Shown piece by piece: positions 11,501 through 21,866 of a stretch of DNA of 64,000 nucleotides; within the stretch, counting starts at the first letter, position 1, and each line of letters opens with the position of its first letter. Source of the stretch: Echiichthys vipera. Lineage: Eukaryota > Chordata > Actinopteri > Perciformes > Trachinidae. Under the pieces are notes generated by a model. That model saw only the letters and a list, made by a program, of their open reading frames with translations. It had not been told where the DNA came from and made no database searches. A program made the position numbers and the translations under genes. The stretch is taken from the NCBI GenBank assembly GCA_963691815.1, contig OY829646.1:23386694-23450693 (forward strand). Reading direction: 5' to 3'.

Positions 11501-14500
11501 AATTTATTTGAATGTGTTAATTTGATAGTGTTAAGTCTGCTCCAGGGTTAAGTTATATACATTTACGAAAGAGATAAGGTGTACAAGATGCAAAAGATAC
11601 ACACACAATTTTAACATACTAATAATCTATTTGTATTGTTTAGTATGTATTTGTCAATAGATGCATTATGTATACTCTGTTGTAAAACTATGTCCACGTT
11701 ACCATGGGAGCTGTGTTACTGAATGACAGTCTCCCTTCCTAGGCGTGGTACAGCAAGTTCTTGCTCTTATTCAGACAGTCTCTTGTGCCGTTGTCACAAG
11801 AGACAGGAATAGAAGAAGAAACATTTGTTTTGGCTTAATGTATGACTTGTGATTCAGGAATATTTTTGCTATAATCTTCACCCCTAAATCACAGATTCTG
11901 TGTTAATGACTGAAAGTATGCACAAAATAATACTGACATGCGTTTTCATTATTTGCTGGAGTTGCACAGGGCTACCTGTTTATAAATCTTGTATCTGTTT
12001 GAATCCCCAGAACTTATTGAGAATGTGAAGTTGATACATAAACCAGTGTCTTTGCAGCCGAGAGGACTGATCAACAAAGGGAACTGGTGCTATATCAACG
12101 CTGTATCCTTTCACTGTGCTTTTTACTTCACCTGCTACTTAAAAAAGAAAACCATCAACACTGTTTACACATGTATAAGTTTGGCGGTGGCTAATGTAAC
12201 TATCTCTTATATTGATGCTAGGCTAAATGGGACAAAATACATTTCCCAGGGAAGCTGATTAGTTTTTAAAAATATTGTGCCATTCTGAAATGTAGTTGTT
12301 TTTCTTTGGATGAGTAAGTTTCAGCTCTGCCTGGCAACTTTCCTCTAAAGCCTGGAAAATATAATTGTTCTTTCTAAGAAAAGCTCAAAACATGTTATGA
12401 ATGACTAATCGTTTTTGATTCGGTATGACTGGGAAAAAAAACTAAAAATCTAAAATTTAAGACCTTTCTATTTTAAAAGCTACATAATGACAGTAGGGCT
12501 TCATCAAATTAGGTTTTCATCCCTTGGTCAAAATAAGTATTACAGCAGCTTGTTGTATAACTTTTCCTACATGCTGTTTTCCTCCCTGACTCTGAACACT
12601 CAGACCCTACAGGCCCTGATTGCGTGCCCTCCCATGTATCACCTGATGAAGTCCATTCCTCTGCATAATGAAACGCAGAGACCATGTACCTCCACACCCA
12701 TGACGGACAACTTGTACGTAGAATTTCTGCAAGCTGAAATTAAATTGCTAATGTTTGTGTAGCTCAGAGACATCACCGTTGTTTCTTTTTCTCTGACAGT
12801 GTAAGGCTGGTGAATGAGTTCAACAACATGCCTGTGCCATCTAAAGCCAAACAGCAAGGTAAGACGTTCGACAGCATGTCCAAAGACACTTGGTATTTCT
12901 TTGTCGGCATCAATGATGGATGGTTTGTAACTGTGTCCACAGCTGTTGGTGATAAGGTCATGAAAGACATTCGGCCTGGAGTACCTTTTGAACCGACCTA
13001 CATTTATAGACTCCTAACTCTCACCAAGTCAAGTCTCTCCGAGAAGGTAAGTCATGCTGCCTCTGGATCGGATCCATATTCACTGCAAAGTAATGTTTTG
13101 TTAATGATCCCACTCTGGAACAGATACTGCTTGAAGGGAATGTCCTTGTTTTGTTTTTTTATTACATTTTTCAGTTCAGAATTTCACAACTCACCTGAAT
13201 AGATGCAGTTCATGCATTACACATGCTGAGTCAATTCTGATTCAGTTTTAATGAATGAAACAACTGAAACACTTAGATGGTTGTCTTTTGATATTTAATG
13301 AGGCTTACGTTCATCCTGTGTCACTTTTAAAACATACCTCCCTGTCTGTTTACCTCAACGAATGACTGTTTTCGCACTCATTTCTGCAGACTCGTGCTTC
13401 ATTTGACAGTAAGCATTCTTGGTAGTGTTTTAAGTGGTGCTCATGCCCTTGTGCTTCACTCGCAGGGCCGGCAAGAGGATGCGGAGGAGTATCTTGGCTT
13501 CACTCTCAATGGACTGCATGAGGAGATGCTGGCTTTGAAAAAACTAATCTCGCCTCAGGAAGAGAGTAAGCATCTTTTTCCACTTTCATATAAAAACCAT
13601 ATCACAAGGAAGATAAGATAATTTGAGATATCCTTGAATTTGACTTGACAAATCTACAATTTCTCACTCTACAATAAACATGAACTCCAACACACAAATC
13701 CAAATTTCAGCTTAATGAAAGTTTAGTATTATATCATGATCTGGTGAAGTGCTATTCAATTTCCTCCAACTTGTGAACTGATATGGGATTCAATAAAGGG
13801 GTTCATTTTAACTTGATTTTTTCCTTTTAAAGTGTTTTTATGCCGACGACAGTTTTTGGGTTTCCTGTCCATCCCATTCTTGTGAACGCACTATTTCAGG
13901 AATCCCTGGAGGGATTGTTTTCAAATTTGCCACTTAGAATCAAGGATGACCTGATAAGATTTTGAAGATCAAATGTCAAGGTCACTGTAACCTCACAAAA
14001 TGACTCATGCCATTACTCATGAATTCCTAATATAAGCTACTTATGACATTTCAAATAAAATAGTCTAATAACATAAAATGATGAAGTGATGCCATTTTCT
14101 GTCCTAAAGGTCAAAGTCAACTTCACTGTGACATGTTTCTCTTTATTATTCAACCTCATAACTCAAGAACAGGAGGGAAGACATTTGGTTGCTTACTGAG
14201 AGACATGCATATGGTGGTTATTCTAGCTGCTCTCATGTTTTCTGAATAGAACCTCCCACACCCAATGGACCGGAGTCCCAGCCAGGTGTCGAGGAAGATG
14301 TTGCTGATAGGGAGGAAGAAGGTAGTGATGACGAATGGGAGCAAGTTGGCCCTAGAAATAAGACTTCCATCACTCGCCAAGCTGACTTTGTTCGCACACC
14401 CATCACTGACATATTTGGTGGACACATCAGGTACGTTGACAGATCGCTGTGAAGGTGTTTTAGAAATACATTTTTTCCAATATAAAGAGAGCTCTGTAAT

Positions 14501-17500
14501 CTGCCGGCCAGTGAATGGCTTGTTCTGAAAACGCATGTTTTTGTAAAGAAATACTTGAATTGTGTACATATAAGTGTTTTGTAAATACAGCGGAAACGAT
14601 GTGAGTATTAATAATCTATTTGTGATGTCTAATGCGTATGTCATTGTTGGATGCATTGTTTATAAATTAGTTGTTTAAAACTATGTCCACGTTACCATGG
14701 GAGCTGTGTTACTGAATGACAGTCTCCCTTCCTAGGCGTGGTACAGCAAGTTCTTGCTCTTATTCAGACAGTCTCTCGTGCCATTGTCACAAGAGACAGG
14801 AATAGAAGAAGAAACATTTGTTTTGTAAAAAATGTGCAACTTGTGATTCAGTGTTAATAACTGAAAGTATGTGCTCACAAAATAATGTATGTTGGAGTTG
14901 TTTAATATTTTGAAAGCATAGTTTCTCAAAAACACAACAGAGCTTTATCTCCTTTTTGGTTAAGGCTTCTTTTGATATACCAACCTAGGGAGATAATTAT
15001 GTTATCAAGTGTTTGCTAGTAGCTGCTTTTGACCTCTGTTCGCGGTGGCATCACAAATCCGATTGCCACTAACCAGCTCCAGCTTTTGTCCAGCTACCCA
15101 CAGTCCTTTAGAATAACAGCCTCTGTTGGCCAATTGTGGTGAGAAGTCTCGACAGCAAGACGTGGGGCACACATTCACAAACAACGGCCTTAACTTTCAG
15201 ACAAATTGGAAAGAACCTGTGCGGGTGTAGCCTGCCTAAATAATATGTTCTACGAGGTTCTGGTCTGGCACAGTCCTAGTCTCCACACTGGTTGCACAGT
15301 GTCTTATAGGATTATTTTCTCAGAAATGGTTGCAACCAGAGAGAAATGGAATACAAGACTGTATGTTTACAGAGTGTGGTGTGTACGCCCACTGAGCTTG
15401 GCTATAATCCATAGGCTTTTCAGGCCCCATTTGGGAGTATTTGGTTTGTGAATCACAGTTACAATTTGAAAATTATTTTTCCCAATTAAAGTGTTTTTAG
15501 CAGAAGCATTCGACCATCAGAATCAACCAGATATTACAATCGGGATATACTTAGAATGAATAAAGGTCTGGTCATTTGATACCAGCGTTGACCATTTAAT
15601 CTTGAGGAGCTATAGATGAAATTATTTTTAAACTCTGTATAAGTATAACATGTGGTACTTCACAAATTAAGGATTGTAAAATTCAGCATTTGTAGCAAAA
15701 TCTTGTTTAAACTGAGCAATGCAAGTTATGGAAATAAGTGGGTATTGGTATTTAATTATTTCAAGCAATAACCGAATGGTTTCTCCTAATAACCTAATTT
15801 CTTGTGTTTTCTAAATATCTAACCTGATGTTTTGTTTCTTGGTCAGATCGGTGGTGTATCAACAAAACTCAAAAGAGTCGGCCACTCTGCAGCCTTTCTT
15901 TACCTTGCAGCTGGACATCCAGTCAGAGAAGATCCGTACTGTCCAGGAGGCTCTCGAAACATTGGTGGCACGAGAGTCAGTCCAGGGTTACACTTCTAAA
16001 ACCAAGCAGGAGGTAAGAGTAAAGTACACTTTCAGGCTATGATCAAGTAAATATAACAAATATTATTGTTCTGGTTTTGGTCCATTTCAGAGACAGTTAA
16101 TTTTGGTCTGCAGCCTAGCTCTTAACGTCTGTATGTTTTAAAAGCCCCAAAACAAAATGATTCGAGTCACTACTTTTTAAGCAAGCTGATGCACTCCCTA
16201 CAAAATGCTTCCGCTTGTTCTGCATTTTTGTTCTCTCTCCTGTTTTTTTTGGAATAAGTTTATAGGGTTTTATCTTAAGTTTACACTTACAAATAAACTC
16301 TTCTGAGTCTTTTGAAAATGACGCTTTTTTTTATTGAACAATGTTTTATTAGTATCACTACACCTTCTCTGACTACACTTTTTGTCCTTGTTTTCAGATT
16401 GAGATCAGTCGGAGGGTGACTCTGGAAGAACTGCCCCCTGTGCTGGTGCTCCATCTCAAGAGATTTGTTTTTGAAAAGACTGGAGGTTGCCAGAAACTGA
16501 CCAAGAACATTGATTACCCCGTTGACCTGGAAATCAGCAAAGGTATGGAACCACGCTCCACTACCAGGCCTTTGACTTGACCCAAGAGTTACCAGCACTG
16601 ACCAAAGACATTTAACTTGAAGTTTTCTCTATTGGCAAACTTTCACCCTCACTTTACTGTCTTCATTATCCTGGTGAGGACTTGTCAAGGTCTTTTTTTT
16701 TTTTTAGGATATGTGAAACATATATTAAAAGGGTAGCTCTCGTTTAAGGCTGTGCGATTATGGCCAAAATAATCATCACGATTATTAATCACAATTATAT
16801 GTTGATTTTAAGGACAAAACAATTTTATTGCACATTTAGATAAACGGAGCACTGCTTTCACATCCATGTTATGCTACATTCCTGCTAGTACAAATCTTTG
16901 CATCAGAAGGGACTAGCCTTCCTTCACCTTCTGCTCCAGACATTTGTTTTTGTTTTGCCCGTCTGTTATCTGTTTTATATTTCTCTTCTACTCTGGACTG
17001 CAGCCACAACATTCAGGAGCGCTTTATCTCATGTAGCTGCTGTTAAGCTACAGCTCCCAAAAAGTGAAGAAAAAATGTCTGAAGCTCCCTGGTTGCTGGC
17101 TGTTCTTATGCAGCAGAGATTTCTGAGCGGAGCATTTAAACATCAATATCTAAACCGATCATGTTCATGTAATTGAGAGAAGCCAAAAATTGTAGTCATA
17201 ATTATATTCGATTAGTTCTACTTGTGTTAAAAATTGACATTGCCTAATTATGACAACCCTACTGCAGTCCTACCTCTATAAGGGACAAAGCTATCAAAAC
17301 GCATCAACATGTTTGGCCAAATTAACTCCAAGAGTTGATTTATAATTTCAAAACAATTATTTCCCAGAGAAAGACTTGTATTGCTTCACTTACGAGAGTG
17401 ACTCATGAATATAACACACATTATACAACGATCGAATCAGGTTGCAAAGTCATTAACATGCGTAGCTAATGTTAAATAGCTGCAGACATCCATGGAAGGA

Positions 17501-19031
17501 GTGGGTTCAGAATGAAAAAAATAATATTGTGGAAATGAAGTTTGGTACAAAAATACCTATTTTTAACAACATAAGTTTTTCTGAGTTCTATTATATTGCG
17601 ATGTTGTGCAACACAATCTGTATTTAATTATAATTAAAGCAATTCTTAACTGTCCAATCAGGGAGTTTTCCTAACTGTGATTTCTTTTCAGATCTTTTGT
17701 CCTCTGGAGTGCGGAGCAAAGTTGTGAAAGGCCAAAGAACTTACAGGCTCTTTGCAGGTGTGTTTGTCTTTTGTACTTTCAGTCACATTGTTACATATTC
17801 TTCAAGGGAGGCTGTAATTGTGTTGTTTTTGTAACAAATTATCACTGTTGGAACTGTTAATTCACCAGGATGTGGCCCAAAAATGAATAACGCTGCCAAG
17901 AGTCCTTTAAGAATGGCTGCTTCTTTCTGTGCTGAACCTGAATACATCTGGTTGACACTAGTCCTTTCATTTGACATCAGGAAATACTTTGACATCATAA
18001 TCAGTGATTAAATGTTTTTGGAGTAAGTTTTGTTTTGATCAATTTTCCACGAAATACTTCTACCAGCTGGAGTACAAGCCATTTGTAATTAATCACTGAA
18101 TTATAAATAGAGTTCTAGCCCTCTTTTTTTAAAGCTCAATGAGCTTTTTATTACATTCATGAGAAGGCGAGAAAGCAGAAGCATTATGAGCAAATGAGCG
18201 ACACAGAGTTAACACTTGTTTTCATGCGTGAAAATACCTGTAGTCCTGAGTGCCTGTTTGCAGAATCCCTCTGATCTTTGTCAACTAAGGCAAGACTATT
18301 TTAATTTTGTTTTCAGAATCTTTAAAATAATAAGTTTGGTAAGTGATGTATCCACTTTTTAAGAAACATTACACAGCAATATGGGTAAACGTTCAGGCTA
18401 AACTGCTAATAGTAAAAAAAAAAAGGGCCGGTACATGCAGGCAGTCTGCATTGCTTCACTTGGCAGACCCCCTCCTGCGAATGAGCGTGGAACTCCAGGC
18501 ACAGGCAACAGAGGGACACACCATTTATCTGCACACACTGGACAATGGCACAAAGCTGGTTGGAAATTGGCAAAGATTCCTTTTTAAAATCACAGCAAAA
18601 CCAGTTTGTTTGCATGGGACGCATCAGTGTATACTTGAAATTATGTTAGATTCAGTCAGATTCGTTGGTCTCTGGTGATAGGTTAGGGAAAAATGAATCC
18701 CCCTTCCCCATAGAAATCGGTTAGAGTGGAGGCAATTGGACTGAAGGTGGAAACAGAGTGTAACGAGTTGACAGTTCTATCAGGCAAGGATGAGTAATGT
18801 CCCAGATTTCTTTAATGTCTTTTTCCCTCCTTCTCTTCCCTAGTTGTCTATCACCATGGGAATAGCGCGACAGGCGGTCATTACACCACGGATGTCTTCC
18901 ACATTGGTCTTAACGGCTGGCTGCGCATTGACGACCAGGCGGTGAAGGTCATCAACCAGTACCAGGTGGTGAAGCAGACTGCAGAGCGCACCGCCTACCT
19001 GCTCTACTATCGCCGCGTCGACCTGCTGTAG
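5443..19031 (+). CDS. usp10: Ubiquitin carboxyl-terminal hydrolase 10 (USP10), 13 coding exons, 5' end missing
   Basis: USP10 is a cysteine protease of the USP family that removes ubiquitin from targets including p53, CFTR and 40S ribosomal proteins; it works with G3BP in the cytoplasm. Exons: 5443-5511, 6214-6259, 8626-9855, 12011-12102, 12604-12713, 12800-12858, 12943-13046, 13466-13565, 14250-14430, 15847-16012, 16398-16542, 17692-17757, 18844-19031. All junctions are AG/GT and keep one frame for 851 codons plus stop. In residues counted from 5443: YIFGEF 1-6 (G3BP-binding FGxF), PAM2 motif about 68-79, basic QRERKKKKKRPPGYY about 133-147, low-complexity linker to about 448, USP domain 466-851. 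Catalytic Cys is in GNWCYINA (Cys475), His in GGHYTTDV (His802), Asp in RIDD (819/820). Human USP10 is 798 residues; this one would be about 858, the extra length lying in the linker. The initiator exon is not seen and is probably upstream. Identity is secure from near-identical conserved blocks. Confidence 0.97.
6214..6259 (+). CDS. usp10: usp10 coding exon
   Basis: 46 nt coding LPPFNDKVPCVSQSS and leaving one base for a split Ala codon. The LPP start matches ELPPYSG of human USP10. Too short to show as a standalone ORF; placed by phase and similarity. Confidence 0.92.
6260..8625. other. usp10: usp10 intron, nothing recognised
   Basis: AT-rich intron. The open frames at 6610-6924 and 7436-7648 show no family features. 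A C-box-like ATGATGA at 7237 lacks a properly spaced D box. Confidence 0.6.
8626..9855 (+). CDS. usp10: usp10 large exon: PAM2 motif and disordered linker
   Basis: 1,230-nt exon. The acceptor after CTGCAG at 8625 is fixed by phase: the split codon gives SSA-EDYQRIEFGVDEV. It carries the PAM2 motif SSTLNPQAPEFILGC (about 8712-8756), which in human USP10 binds the MLLE domain of poly(A)-binding protein. Then come QRERKKKKKRPPGYYNYL and a long Ser/Pro/Ala/Thr-rich stretch with a run of seven Ser near 9267-9290. The stretch lacks hydrophobic structure and is probably disordered. Donor GTATTA at 9856. Confidence 0.96.
9856..12010. other. usp10: usp10 intron hosting snoRNA copy A
   Basis: Apart from the snoRNA at 11691-11826 and its diverged duplicated flanks (about 11625-11965), no structure was recognised. 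The 101-codon antisense frame at 10958-11263 looks like chance. Confidence 0.6.
11691..11826 (+). ncRNA. Box H/ACA snoRNA, copy A, in usp10 intron
   Basis: The segment shows the full H/ACA layout. Hairpin 1 has outer stem CCACG/CGTGG and inner stem GGGAG-CTGT/ACAG-T-CTCCC. The H box ACAGCA (ANANNA) follows 14 nt after the inner stem. Hairpin 2 has a perfect 10-bp upper stem GTCTCTTGTG/CACAAGAGAC with a 7-nt loop, a pocket and a lower TTCTT/AAGAA stem. ACA (11821-11823) lies 16 nt after that stem and 3 nt before the inferred end. These spacings fit the 14-16 nt rule for pseudouridine guides. It sits on the sense strand of the intron between the exons ending at 9855 and starting at 12011, as vertebrate snoRNAs do. 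Pocket 1 (right arm TTCCTAG, left arm ACCAT) can pair with 18S rRNA CUAGGAA-U-A-AUGG, which I place at human U863, a site I associate with SNORA24. H/ACA class is strong; the SNORA24 name is from memory and less sure. Confidence 0.85.
12011..12102 (+). CDS. usp10: usp10 exon with catalytic cysteine
   Basis: Codes ELIENVKLIHKPVSLQPRG then LINKGNWCYINA. The TGC at 12088-12090 is the nucleophile in the Cys box that opens the USP fold. Donor GTATCC at 12103. Confidence 0.96.
12604..12713 (+). CDS. usp10: usp10 coding exon (USP domain)
   Basis: Codes TLQALIACPPMYHLMKSIP followed by LHNETQRPCTSTPMTDN, continuing the Cys-box helix. It ends in phase 2 at GTACGT so that TT plus T gives Phe with the next exon (NFVRLVNEF). 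Confidence 0.95.
12800..12858 (+). CDS. usp10: usp10 coding exon (USP domain)
   Basis: 59 nt coding VRLVNEFNNMPVPSKAKQQ, with one base split at each end. Flanked by CAG at 12797-12799 and GTAAGA at 12859. Confidence 0.93.
12943..13046 (+). CDS. usp10: usp10 coding exon (USP domain)
   Basis: Codes AVGDKVMKDIRPGVPFEPT, then YIYRLLTLTKSSLSEK, close to human USP10. Donor GTAAGT at 13047. Confidence 0.95.
13466..13565 (+). CDS. usp10: usp10 coding exon (USP domain)
   Basis: Codes GRQEDAEEYLGFTLNGL, then HEEMLALKKLISPQEE. The QEDAEEYL block is a standard USP motif. It ends in phase 1 at GTAAGC. Confidence 0.95.
13840..14190 (+). repeat. Interspersed repeat, copy 1 (in usp10 intron)
   Basis: Contains CCATCCCATTCTTGTGAACG, TCAAGGTCACTGTAACCTCA, ATGATGAAGTGATGCCATTT and CATAACTCAAGAACAGGAGG. 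The same blocks in the same order occur at about 44685-45000, so this is a dispersed family, which I recognise as common in fish genomes. Non-coding. Confidence 0.75.
14250..14430 (+). CDS. usp10: usp10 exon: acidic insert and USP fingers
   Basis: Codes an acidic stretch (REEEGSDDEWEQVGPRNKTS) followed by ITRQADFVRTPITDIFGGHI, matching the human insert between USP sub-blocks. Ends in phase 2 at GTACGT. Confidence 0.95.
14431..15846. other. usp10: usp10 intron hosting snoRNA copy B
   Basis: Holds the snoRNA at 14684-14819 with its duplicated flanks (about 14605-14900). The remainder, 14900-15846, shows nothing recognisable. Confidence 0.6.
14684..14819 (+). ncRNA. Box H/ACA snoRNA, copy B, in usp10 intron
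   Basis: Second copy of the same H/ACA RNA, 2,993 bp downstream of copy A, in the intron between the exons ending at 14430 and starting at 15847. It differs at two positions, both in hairpin 2: one makes a C-A mismatch in the upper stem (GTCTCTCGTG against CACAAGAGAC) and one is in the loop. Hairpin 1, the H box ACAGCA, both pockets and the ACA box (14814-14816) are unchanged, so its guide capacity should equal that of copy A. Whether both copies are processed cannot be read from DNA. Confidence 0.83.
15847..16012 (+). CDS. usp10: usp10 coding exon (USP domain)
   Basis: Codes SVVYQQNSKESATLQPFFTL, the LQLDIQSEKIRTVQEALETL block and GYTSKTKQE. Donor GTAAGA at 16013. Confidence 0.96.
16398..16542 (+). 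CDS. usp10: usp10 coding exon (USP domain)
   Basis: Codes IEISRRVTLEELPPVLVLHL, KRFVFEKTGGCQKLTKNI and DYPVDLEISK. The PPVLVLHLKRF block is the conserved USP core strand before the His box. Donor GTATGG at 16543. Confidence 0.96.
16740..17265. repeat. DNA-transposon-like repeat in usp10 intron
   Basis: Starts with GGCTGTGCGATTATGGCC and ATCATCACGATTATTAATC and ends near ATATTCGATTAGTTC and ATTATGACAACCCT. This pattern is seen at the ends of a widespread fish non-autonomous element. The central 300 bp is unlike the ends and may be an internal or unrelated insert. Confidence 0.4.
17692..17757 (+). CDS. usp10: usp10 coding exon (USP domain)
   Basis: 66 nt coding DLLSSGVRSKVVKGQRTYRL FA, with split codons at both ends. 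Followed by GTGTGT at 17758. Confidence 0.94.
17758..18843. other. usp10: usp10 last intron, nothing recognised
   Basis: No exon, RNA gene or repeat recognised. The 111-codon frame at 18343-18678 has no family signature. Confidence 0.5.
18844..19031 (+). CDS. usp10: usp10 last coding exon with His box and stop
   Basis: Codes VVYHHGNSATGGHYTTDVFH, GLNGWLRIDDQAVKVINQY and the terminal YLLYYRRVDLL, then TAG at 19029-19031. The general-base His codon is CAT 18879-18881; the Asp pair lies at 18930-18935. Confidence 0.97.
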
Positions 19032-20803
19032 ACACACATACACATCCCAACAAAACATGCAAGAATAACGAATATATTTACAAACGCACACAAAACATCC
19101 ATGCTCCAATGCACTCGTTGACAGGACAGTACATCGACACAACACAAACACACATAAAACTAATGAACAGGAACACTGCCCAACTTGTTCTATTGCAAGA
19201 TTTTCCTCTTCTTCCCTCCTGTCCCCGCTTTCCTGAGAACCAGCTTTTCCAACACCTTTTTCCTCGTCTGTTTTTTCTTTCTGGAGGAAGAGAAACAAGC
19301 TGCATTCACAAAGATTTCCCTGTGACTGCTCTCTCTTCTCTGTGCACCACTGCTGTTTTTTTTGTTTTGTCCTTTTTTTGTTTTTAAAGCAGCAAGGAAA
19401 GGACTGTTGAATAGATAGAGGTGGGGTCAGGGGTTACAGATTAGGACCTGAGACACACTTCTGACTGAGCCCACAGCTGGGCTCAAGCATAGCAAACAGT
19501 GGACACACACACAGGAAGAACGATCTACCACAGGCTGCAAGTGGACTGCTGGGGTAATTCCTCGTGTTTGAATGACCTTTTTTAAGGAAATGACCTAAAA
19601 ATATCAGTTTTTGCCTTTTATAGTAGAGGAGAACTGTTGGCCCAATGAATTTGCAGTCATTTAAAAGCCTATTTGAATTTGCCCTCGTGCATTGAAAAGG
19701 TCCAGCACCAGCATTATCATGAGTCTCTCTTCCCAAGGCCAGATTGTCTTCTTTGCCACAGACACAAACAACTCCTCCATTTCCTCACTTTTATGATGCT
19801 TTTAAATCTAGGTACTACTTGAGCCATCAACAACAGGAAAAAAAGAGAGGTGGTACACTGAGATCTGAACAGCTTCCTTGTTTGAGAAATCCTTGTTATG
19901 GTATCTGGGTTTAGATTTAGAATGATTGTCTAAAAAACAAAACAAATAATGCGCTTTAGAATTTAATAACAAATATGCTTCTGTGCACAAAGTATAAAAT
20001 GATTGACTACAGTATGACAGGCAAATGCGTATTTTGCAAATATTCAGATTAAAATGTAAAAGAAAAAAATATGAATATAAAATCTAACTGATGGAAAACC
20101 TGTTTGAGTCCTATAGGACTGCGCTAGTTTTTAGACTCGAGTTATTGCACTGGAGAGATGGCAACCAATCAAGACAGATTCCACTGCAAAACCTGCCCTT
20201 GTTTACTTTGTACATTTCCTTCTTTATCGATTCTTTTTTTGTCTCTACTTGTCTAAAGGTTCCACCTGTGTATAGGTGGCTTATCAGTGTAGTTTTGAGC
20301 CACACCACCCCTCTTACCCCCCAAATCAACAGAAAGTGGGGGCTGCCTTAGGTTCAATGTGTGATGTTTTTCCACCTTTTCCAGTGTACAAGTCTCACCC
20401 TAATCAGGCGCCAACAGCAAGTCTAATGTCTGTGAAGAGTTAGGGGAATGTACCTGACACCTATGTATTTACTCTTTTGTGGCTCAGTGTTTCCTCCTAG
20501 TTGAGGGAAACTGAGTGTTGAGGGGAAGTGGGACTACATCTGTGCTAAGCTCTGCAGAAAAACCCCGGACATGTGCACAAAAGGAGATAGTTTGCTTTTG
20601 TTGAAGATGTTTTTTTTTTTTTTGATCATTCATTGATTGTGATTTTTTTTTTTTTTTTGAGTTACTAAAAGATGTTAGTGTTTTCTTTTTGTCATTGATC
20701 ATTTATTGGATGTCCCCATGCTCTCGCACCCTTCAGAAAAAAAATATGCTTGCATTTGAATTGGTGTTTGAAAAGAAATTACACAGGCTAAAGCACAACA
20801 ATG

Positions 20804-20809
20804 AATAAA
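20804..20809 (+). promoter_or_regulatory. usp10: Polyadenylation signal (proximal) of usp10
   Basis: Canonical AATAAA inside ATGAATAAAATTG, about 1.8 kb after the stop. Strong hexamer; use not demonstrated. Confidence 0.55.
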
Positions 20810-21860
20810 ATTGAACTAGTTCTTTGCTTGATATTTATTTCCATTCTTGTCCTTTTTTCTTTTCATAATTGATTTCCTTTTTTGCTCAAGACCCATTTCA
20901 TTCCAACCACCAGTGTCAGAATCTCAGTATTAACGCTCAACAAAATCAGTAATCAATCGATCTGTAATCAGCTCAAGTATTTCTGTGATTAAGGCTTGTG
21001 TACTTTGAGTGTCATCTACACAAGTCCTCCTTTTTGTCGCACACAGTTAATTAAAACAAGGTACACAGCTGAGAAGTTGGTTGTCCGGCATTTTCCTGCT
21101 TCAGATCAACGCGATGGTGCAGTGTAAAAAATGTCCCTGCATTTTAATAGCAGCGAAGTATTTACTCTAACACGTCTCTTATGGTACTCGCAAGACTGAT
21201 TCGGTTCAGTCTTAGAATTTAAAAATTGAATTAGTTACATTTTCCAAATTACATAATTTCACATTGGATTTAAATTATTTTTTAGCCTCTATGTAATTTA
21301 CCATCATAATGTGGTGCATAGTCTCAATTGACTTTTTTTGTGGGTTTCAAAGCCTGAAACCTTCCCGCAGGTAAACCAAAGGAAATATTAATATAGGCCC
21401 TACTGCCTTTCCTTCAATGTAAATATTCAAACTTTATTTTGCCTTCTCCATCCGAGGTCTTGTTGCCATGTCCACGACTCATCCCACACAGGAAACAGAG
21501 GCATGCTGTTTAGACAGTCCATATAACTTCTAACTTTAATGATCGTTCAGTTGTGCTGCTGGCTTTGTAGTCATTTCTGCACAAGTTGTGAAGTTTGCAT
21601 ATTTTCTTTCCCGTTTTAAAGAATGTTTTGGAGTTGGGACTTTGAACAGACACTTTGAGCTTTCTGTTGTACAGTTTTATCTCAGTCTCATGGCTGGTCA
21701 GGAAATGTGCTGGTGAAATGCTTCAATAATGTCTCTCTTTTCAGTATGTGCTCCTAACACTATTGTCTGCTGGGAATTGTTGGCATATTGATCTAAAAAA
21801 AAAAAATCTATACTGTCTTTTAATTTTAAGCCTCCAGCGTTCTATTTTGTTAATTGTTCA

Positions 21861-21866
21861 AATAAA
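21861..21866 (+). promoter_or_regulatory. usp10: Polyadenylation signal (distal) of usp10
   Basis: Canonical AATAAA in TTCAAATAAAGGATTGTGC, followed by GT-containing sequence, about 2.8 kb after the stop. Confidence 0.55.
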
